Source of the DNA: an uncultured Steroidobacter sp.
GTDB lineage: Bacteria > Pseudomonadota > Gammaproteobacteria > Steroidobacterales > Steroidobacteraceae
Direction of reading: 5' to 3'
Assembly (NCBI RefSeq): GCF_937958065.1
Contig: NZ_CALFXI010000055.1
Location: 1-35,180, forward strand
Length of the DNA stretch: 35,180 nucleotides
Below the pieces are notes generated by a model, which was not told the DNA's origin, did no database searches, and was given only the letters and a program-made list of their open reading frames with translations. The position numbers and the translations under genes are program-made. Positions 30,279 through 35,180 of this stretch are shown piece after piece (the stretch's first letter is position 1; each line of letters opens with the position of its first letter).

Positions 30279-31124
30279 ATGAAACTGGTTCGATATGGTC
30301 AGGCCGGCGCCGAGCGTCCCGGCATCCTGGATCGAGACGGCGCGATTCGAGATCTCGGTGGAGTGATTCGAGACATCGATGGCGCGGCCCTGGCGCCGCA
30401 GCGCTTGCGCGAGCTGAAAGAGTTGCAGGTCGAGACATTGCCGCTGGTGCAAGGCGCGCCCCGACTCGGGCCGTGCGTGGCGCGGCCCGGCAAATTTCTC
30501 TGCATCGGCCTGAACTACGCCGATCATGCCGCCGAGACCGGCGCCGCCATTCCGACCGAGCCCATCATTTTCATGAAGGCGACCAGTGCGCTGTCGGGAC
30601 CGAACGATGCAGTGATCCAGCCGCGCGGCTCCACCAAGCTGGATTGGGAAGTCGAGCTGGCGTTCGTGATCGGCACCGAGTGCCGCTATGTGGACGAGGC
30701 GGCGGGCGCGGCCGCGATCGCGGGGTACTTCGTTTGCAACGACGTGTCCGAGCGCAACTTCCAGCTGGAGCGCGGCGGCCAATGGGACAAGGGGAAGGGC
30801 TGCGACAGCTTCGGGCCGATCGGTCCCTGGCTGGTCACCGCGGATGAAGTGGGCGACGTGAGCGATCTGTCGATGTGGCTGGAGGTCAACGGCCGCCGTT
30901 ATCAGGACGGCTCGACGCGCACCATGATCTTCAAGCCGGCGTTCCTGGTGTCGTATCTGAGCCAGTTCATGAGCCTGCAGCCGGGCGACATCGTCACGAC
31001 CGGCACGCCGCCGGGCGTGGGCCTCGGGCAGAAGCCGCCGGTGTATCTCAAGGTCGGCGACGAGATGCGCCTGGGCATCCAGGGCCTCGGCGAACAGCGC
31101 CAGAAGGTGATCGCCTGCGGCTGA
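30279..31124 (+). CDS. FAH-family hydrolase, probable 2,4-diketo-3-deoxy-L-fuconate hydrolase
   Basis: The 281-residue protein is a fumarylacetoacetate hydrolase-family enzyme. It has an N-terminal small domain, then FLCIGLNYADHAAETG, EPIIFMKATSALSGPND, the metal-binding acidic residues in LDWEVELAFVIG, GYFVCNDVSERNFQ, KGCDSFGPIGPWLVT, and GDIVTTGTPPGVGLGQKPP. In the diketo-hydrolase route this class splits 2,4-diketo-3-deoxy-L-fuconate into pyruvate and L-lactate, so no aldolase or lactaldehyde dehydrogenase is needed, and none is present in the window. The order SDR then FAH matches the reaction order. The length is normal for the family. Confidence 0.9.
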   Translation: MKLVRYGQAGAERPGILDRDGAIRDLGGVIRDIDGAALAPQRLRELKELQVETLPLVQGAPRLGPCVARPGKFLCIGLNYADHAAETGAAIPTEPIIFMKATSALSGPNDAVIQPRGSTKLDWEVELAFVIGTECRYVDEAAGAAAIAGYFVCNDVSERNFQLERGGQWDKGKGCDSFGPIGPWLVTADEVGDVSDLSMWLEVNGRRYQDGSTRTMIFKPAFLVSYLSQFMSLQPGDIVTTGTPPGVGLGQKPPVYLKVGDEMRLGIQGLGEQRQKVIACG

Positions 31125-31164
31125 TATAACGTCCGGGCACAGCGTCACTTTCGGGGGGAAGTTG

Positions 31165-32469
31165 ATGAAGAAAGAATCCGGTACCGCGCTCGCGCCGCTG
31201 GTCCTGATCGTGACGCTGTTCTTTCTGTGGGGCGTGGCGAACAATCTGAACGACGTGCTGATGCCGCATCTGCGCAAGGCGTTCTTCCTGAGCGACCTGC
31301 AGTCGAGCCTGGTGCAGTCGGCGTTCTATCTGGGCTATTTCTTTCTGGCGCTGCCGGCGGGCTGGGTGATTCAGCGCTACGGCTACAAGGTCACGGTGCT
31401 GGTGGGGCTGATGACCTTCGGCAGCGGTGCGTTGCTGTTCTATCCGGCCGCGCAGTTGCTGCAGTATGGCTGGTTTCTTGCCGCGCTGTTCGTGATCGCG
31501 GCGGGGCTGGCCTTCCTGGAAACGTCGGCGAATCCGCTCATTACCGTGCTGGGCGATCCGTCGCGCGCCGAGCAGCGATTGAATCTGGCGCAGGCCTTCA
31601 ATCCACTTGGTGCGATCACCGGCGTGGTGGTCGGACGCGAGTTCATTCTGTCCGGCGTGGAGCCCAGCCAGGCCGAGCTGGCGGCGATGAGTCAGGCGCA
31701 GCTGGCGGCATTCCAGAGCGCTGAAGCGCAGTCGGTGCAGACGCCTTATCTGATCGTCGCCGCCGTCGTGCTGTCGTGGGCGGCGCTGGTCGCCATCACG
31801 AAGTTTCCGCCCCAGGCACAGGCGCCCGCGCCCGGGGATCCCAATCGACTCTCGATGCGCCAGTCGATCGCTGCGCTCGCCAGCCGGCGGCATTTCATGT
31901 TCGGTGTCGTCGCGCAGTTCTTTTACGTCGGTGCCCAGGTCGGCGTGTGGAGTTTCATGATCCGCTATGCGCAGGCCGAGGTGCCCGGCATGGGCGAGAA
32001 GACCGCGGCCAGTTATCTCACGGCATCACTGGTGTGTTTCATGATCGGTCGCTTCGTCGGCACCGCGTTGATGAGTCGGTTCAGTCCGACGGGCCTGATG
32101 GCGACGTTCGCGGCCAGCAATATTTGCCTGACGTTGATCGCCGTGTTCGTCGGCGGTCAGCTCGGACTGTACGCCCTGGCGGCCACCAGCCTGTTCATGT
32201 CCATCATGTTTCCAACCATTTTTGCGAATTCGTTGCGCGAGCTCGGGCCGCTCACCAAGACGGCCGCGTCGTTCCTGGTCATGGCCATCATCGGTGGGGC
32301 GGTGCTCACCGCCGTCATGGGCGCGGTCTCGGATGCGAGTGCCATCAATTACGCGATGCTGGTGCCCACGGTGTCTTTCATGGTCATCGGCTGGTTCGCG
32401 TGGTCGGCAGCTCGCTCGCCTGTCCTGAGCGTGCAGCCGATTGCCGCGGGCTCGCTGGTCACCCACTGA
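31165..32469 (+). CDS. fucP: FucP-type L-fucose:H+ symporter
   Basis: This 434-residue MFS permease has twelve hydrophobic segments and FucP-family motifs: LVTLFFLWGVANNLNDVLMPHLRKAF (with the acidic residue in helix 1-2), QSAFYLGYFFLALPAGWVIQRYGYK, FLETSANPLITVLG, RLNLAQAFNPLGAI, and YFYVGAQVGVWSF-like QFFYVGAQVGVWSFMIRYAQ. FucP imports L-fucose with a proton. ATG 31165 follows a GGGGGGAA ribosome site; TTG 31162 is rejected. It follows the hydrolase gene after 40 bp. Some homologues carry other sugars, but every neighbour points to fucose. It supplies the substrate that the upstream operon degrades. Confidence 0.92.
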   Translation: MKKESGTALAPLVLIVTLFFLWGVANNLNDVLMPHLRKAFFLSDLQSSLVQSAFYLGYFFLALPAGWVIQRYGYKVTVLVGLMTFGSGALLFYPAAQLLQYGWFLAALFVIAAGLAFLETSANPLITVLGDPSRAEQRLNLAQAFNPLGAITGVVVGREFILSGVEPSQAELAAMSQAQLAAFQSAEAQSVQTPYLIVAAVVLSWAALVAITKFPPQAQAPAPGDPNRLSMRQSIAALASRRHFMFGVVAQFFYVGAQVGVWSFMIRYAQAEVPGMGEKTAASYLTASLVCFMIGRFVGTALMSRFSPTGLMATFAASNICLTLIAVFVGGQLGLYALAATSLFMSIMFPTIFANSLRELGPLTKTAASFLVMAIIGGAVLTAVMGAVSDASAINYAMLVPTVSFMVIGWFAWSAARSPVLSVQPIAAGSLVTH

Positions 32470-32503
32470 CGTGTCGGGCGGCGGCTGTTTATAATCCCCG
32501 CCC
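32466..32503 (+). promoter_or_regulatory. Promoter of the IclR gene, probably giving a leaderless mRNA
   Basis: A perfect -10 hexamer TATAAT lies at 32490-32495, with CTGACG (32466-32471) 18 bp before it as a -35 element, four of six matches to TTGACA. Initiation 6-8 bp after the -10 would fall at about 32501-32503, immediately at the ATG at 32504. No purine-rich ribosome site precedes that ATG, so translation would be leaderless. The regulator could thus be made independently of the fucose operon. Confidence 0.6.
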
Positions 32504-33292
32504 ATGGCTGTCCGCGACGACGAAGAACGCAAGTACAGCGCGCCCGCCCTGGAAAAGGGCCTGGACGTGCTGGAGCTGCTGGCTGCCCGCGGCACGCCGC
32601 TCACCATGTCACAGATTGCCGCCGAGCTGGGTCGCTCGGTGAGCGAGCTGTTCCGGATGGTCGATGCGCTGGTCCATCGCGGCTATGTGGCCCAGGCCGA
32701 GTCCGGCGACGGCTTCGAGCTGACCAACAAGCTGTTCGCGCTCGGCGTGGCGCGTGCGCCCACCAAGAGCCTGCTCGAAGATGCGTTGCCCGAGATGAGG
32801 AAGCTCAGCCACGTGATCGGGCAGTCCTGCCACCTGGCGGTCCCGAGCGAGGAGCAGATGGTCGTGGTGGCCCGCATCGAAGCGCCGGGCAATCAAGGCT
32901 TCTCGGTGCGCGTCGGCTATCGCAGACCGCTGGTCGATTCCACCTCCGGCCTGGTGCTGTATGCGTTTCAGCCCGAAGCGGTGCGAGAGGAGTGGCGCAA
33001 GCGTCTCGCGCCGACCGTGTCCGCGAAGGCTTGGAAGAGTTTCGAGGAGCGGGCCGCGCTGGCTCGCACGCAAAAGTACGTCAAGGCCGATAGCGACGTG
33101 ACCCGGCACATCGTCGACCTTTCGGCGCCGGTGATCGCGGCCGACGGCGGCGCCGCTGCCGCGCTGACCTGTCCATACATCGAAACGCCGATGGCGATTT
33201 CCGTGAAGGATACGATCGCGGCCATTCGTCACGCCGCGGGCGAGATCACCAAAAAAGTCAGCGCCGGCGTGGGCGCCGCTACGTTGGGCTGA
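32504..33292 (+). CDS. IclR-family regulator of the fucose operon
   Basis: This 262-residue protein has an N-terminal winged helix (about 10-70: APALEKGLDVLELLAARGTPLTMSQIAAELGRSVSELFRMVDALVHRGYV) and a C-terminal IclR effector domain (about 85-250: GQSCHLAVPSEEQMVVVARIEAPG, GYRRPLVDSTSGLVLYAF, APVIAADGGAAAALTCPYIE). IclR proteins bind short palindromes and often respond to a pathway intermediate; here a fucose-derived acid is likely. ATG 32504 gives the usual family N-terminus. The gene is the last of the plus-strand set and overlaps the 3' end of the GH95 gene by 14 bp on the opposite strand. Confidence 0.9.
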   Translation: MAVRDDEERKYSAPALEKGLDVLELLAARGTPLTMSQIAAELGRSVSELFRMVDALVHRGYVAQAESGDGFELTNKLFALGVARAPTKSLLEDALPEMRKLSHVIGQSCHLAVPSEEQMVVVARIEAPGNQGFSVRVGYRRPLVDSTSGLVLYAFQPEAVREEWRKRLAPTVSAKAWKSFEERAALARTQKYVKADSDVTRHIVDLSAPVIAADGGAAAALTCPYIETPMAISVKDTIAAIRHAAGEITKKVSAGVGAATLG

Positions 33293-35180
33293 GCGTTCCT
33301 TCGCGCAACTTCAGGGTCTGGCTGCGTCCCGCCTTCATCGATACCGGCAAGGACGAGCTGCCGCTGCGAAGCACCCACTTGCCATCGCGCGTCGCGCTCA
33401 AGCGGCATTCCTGCAGCGATCCGTTGCGCCAGATCAAATCGACTCGCAATCCGCCACGCGCCCGCAAGCCGGTGACGGAACCTCGCGCCCACGCTTTAGG
33501 CAGGGCGGGCAGCAGCCACACTTCATCATCGCCCGCGGGTGACTTCAGACTTTGCAGCAGCATCTCGGTCATGCCGCTGGTGCCGCCGAAGTTGCCGTCG
33601 ATCTGAAAGGGTGGGTGCGCGTCGAACAGGTTCGGATAGGTGCGCTCCGGTCCGAGCAATAACTCGAGAACCCCATGGGCGTGTTCGGCATCGCGCAGTC
33701 GTGCCCACAGATTCAAGCGCCAGCCGATGCCCCAGCCGGTAGCGTTGTCGCCGCGAATCTGCAGTGTCTTGCGGGCGGCTTGCGCCAGCTTCGGCGTGTA
33801 GTCGACGCTGATCTGGCCGGACGGATGCAGTCCGTACAGATGCGAAACGTGGCGATGATGAATGTCCGGCACGCGGGCATCCCAATCTTCGAGCCACTCC
33901 TGCAGCTGGCCTTGCGAGCCGATCTGATCGGGCGGCAGGCGCTTGCGGGTGGCTTCCAGCGCTGCGACGAAATCCTCGTCGCGGTCCAGAATGGTTGCTG
34001 CCCTGGCGGTGTTTGCAAACAGGTCGCGCAGGATCTGATTGTCCATGGCGGGGCCGGCGGCAATCGAGACATCGGGCAGATGATTGTTCTCCGGCGACAT
34101 GGACGGATTGGTCACCAGCCACTTGCCGTTGGGGTGCTCGACCAGCGTGTCCAGAAAGAACTCGCAGGCGCCTTTCAGAATCGGATACACCGATTCGAGA
34201 TAGCGCACGTCGCGGCTGTAGTCGTAGCGATCCCACAGATGCAGGCACAGCCATGCGCCGCCCATGGGCCACATGCCGTACACGGCGCCGTCGATCGGCC
34301 CCGTCGCCCGCCACAGATCGGTATTGTGATGAGTCACCCAGCCACGCGCGCCATACATCGCCCTGGCCATTTTCGCGCCGGTGACGGACAGGTCCCGGAC
34401 CATCGCGATCAGTGGCTCGACGCACTCGCCGAGATCGGTGGGCTCGGCGGGCCAGTAGTTCATCTCGGTGTTGATGTTGATGGTGTACTTGCTGCCCCAG
34501 GGCGGGTCCGACATGTCGTTCCAGATGCCCTGCAGGTTGGCGGGTTGCGAGCCCGGCCGCGAGCTGGCGATCAGCAGATATCGACCGTACTGAAAATAGA
34601 GCGCGGCCAGCGCCGGATCGTCGCTCGTCATCGACGTGCGCACGCGCTCGTCGGTGGGGCGATCGGCGGCAGGCGTTTGGCCGAGGTCGAGCTGCACGCG
34701 GCGGAACAGGCGACGATGATCGGCTTGATGCCGGCTGAGCAGCTCGTCGAAGCTTCGAGCGGCGGCGCGCGCGAGCGTCGCCTGGTTGAGCGCGGCTGGA
34801 TCGCCATCGACATGCTCATAGTCTCGATAGCTCGTCGCCATCGCGATCAGCACGATGACGCTGTCGGCGCCGCGAATGCTGATGCTCGATTCGTTGGATT
34901 GTCGGCTGCCGCCGGCCACGATCAGTCGCGCCCGCGCTTCATACGTCAGTGCGCCGGGGATGCCCTGCTGAGCGGTATTGCGTCCATGCATGATCAGGTC
35001 GCCATCGGGCAGCGCGCGCAATACGAGATTGGCAGGGGCGGGCACGCTGTCGTCGAAGTCTACCGAGCCGGGCCCTTCGCTTTGTGAGTTGGGTGCTTTC
35101 AACTTGTCGCCGGGCGGATCGGCCGGGCGCGATGGCCGGGGCCAACGAAAAGTCACGTCCACATCGACGCTGCGTGGCTT
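33279..35180 (-). CDS. GH95 alpha-L-fucosidase (5' end outside window)
   Basis: The frame runs off the right edge without a start, so the N-terminal part and any signal peptide are missing; about 633 residues remain of a usual 750-800. Family blocks are clear: ANLQGIWNDM, SKYTININTEMNYWPAE (Asn pair), WVTHHNTDLWRATGP, TNPSMSPENNHL (the acid Glu in Bifidobacterium AfcA numbering is E566), RHVSHLYGLHPSGQIS, GDNATGWGIGWRLNLWARL, and PPFQIDGNFGGTSGMTEMLLQS (Asp766 equivalent). GH95 enzymes invert alpha-1,2-linked fucose or, in some members, alpha-L-galactose. It faces the fucose operon and would supply free sugar from fucosylated glycans or plant xyloglucan. The stop overlaps the IclR gene end by 14 bp. 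Confidence 0.93.
   Translation of the reverse strand, partial: KPRSVDVDVTFRWPRPSRPADPPGDKLKAPNSQSEGPGSVDFDDSVPAPANLVLRALPDGDLIMHGRNTAQQGIPGALTYEARARLIVAGGSRQSNESSISIRGADSVIVLIAMATSYRDYEHVDGDPAALNQATLARAAARSFDELLSRHQADHRRLFRRVQLDLGQTPAADRPTDERVRTSMTSDDPALAALYFQYGRYLLIASSRPGSQPANLQGIWNDMSDPPWGSKYTININTEMNYWPAEPTDLGECVEPLIAMVRDLSVTGAKMARAMYGARGWVTHHNTDLWRATGPIDGAVYGMWPMGGAWLCLHLWDRYDYSRDVRYLESVYPILKGACEFFLDTLVEHPNGKWLVTNPSMSPENNHLPDVSIAAGPAMDNQILRDLFANTARAATILDRDEDFVAALEATRKRLPPDQIGSQGQLQEWLEDWDARVPDIHHRHVSHLYGLHPSGQISVDYTPKLAQAARKTLQIRGDNATGWGIGWRLNLWARLRDAEHAHGVLELLLGPERTYPNLFDAHPPFQIDGNFGGTSGMTEMLLQSLKSPAGDDEVWLLPALPKAWARGSVTGLRARGGLRVDLIWRNGSLQECRLSATRDGKWVLRSGSSSLPVSMKAGRSQTLKLREGTLSPT

Overview
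The window reads as GC-rich chromosomal DNA from a free-living Gram-negative proteobacterium. A Gammaproteobacterium of the Steroidobacteraceae/Xanthomonadales-Nevskiales type fits best. This is an inference from the FecR protein with a C-terminal STN-like domain, the MASE1 kinases, the two-Ku operon and the Xanthomonas-like L-fucose gene set; no rRNA marker is present. About 28 protein genes fill nearly all of the window and no gap without a gene exceeds 300 bp. I saw no tRNA, rRNA, CRISPR array, insertion sequence or prophage.

Bases 1-3530 hold the end of a FecR-type anti-sigma regulator, an unrecognised secreted protein, and a three-gene run of a class D-like sortase, an exported protein ending in a plausible sorting signal, and an exported protein with a duplicated domain. 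Bases 3794-22617 are a signalling and stress block: a FixJ/NarL-type response regulator, a YihY-like membrane protein, an aspartase-like protein with a baeRF3 protein, a multidrug-type MFS transporter opposite a DUF1269 protein, a shortened GH63/MGH1-like protein, a BON protein, a YbdG-type mechanosensitive channel with its own histidine kinase, an EAL protein, a single-domain receiver, and three more histidine kinases. A 16-bp dyad, roughly TTGGnCCTAGGnCYAA, recurs seven times in this half of the window, nearly always 35-90 bp from a start codon. It probably defines a shared regulon, and the FixJ-like regulator is the obvious candidate to bind it. Two enzymes in this putative regulon (aspartase-like and GH63-like) have lost residues or segments expected for catalysis.

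Bases 22721-25941 carry an orphan CheW, a FrnE-like DsbA oxidoreductase, and a compact NHEJ operon: a 78-residue four-CxxC protein followed by two different Ku proteins.

Bases 26128-35180 are a nearly complete L-fucose utilisation locus for the non-phosphorylative route: aldo/keto reductase (fucose dehydrogenase), lactonase, UxaA-type dehydratase, SDR dehydrogenase, FAH-family hydrolase, FucP permease and an IclR regulator, with a GH95 alpha-L-fucosidase facing them. Exported fucosidase would release fucose, FucP would import it, and the pathway would yield pyruvate and lactate. The lactonase carries the SAF (UxaA-N) subunit of the dehydratase as a C-terminal fusion, so one polypeptide seems to join two consecutive steps.
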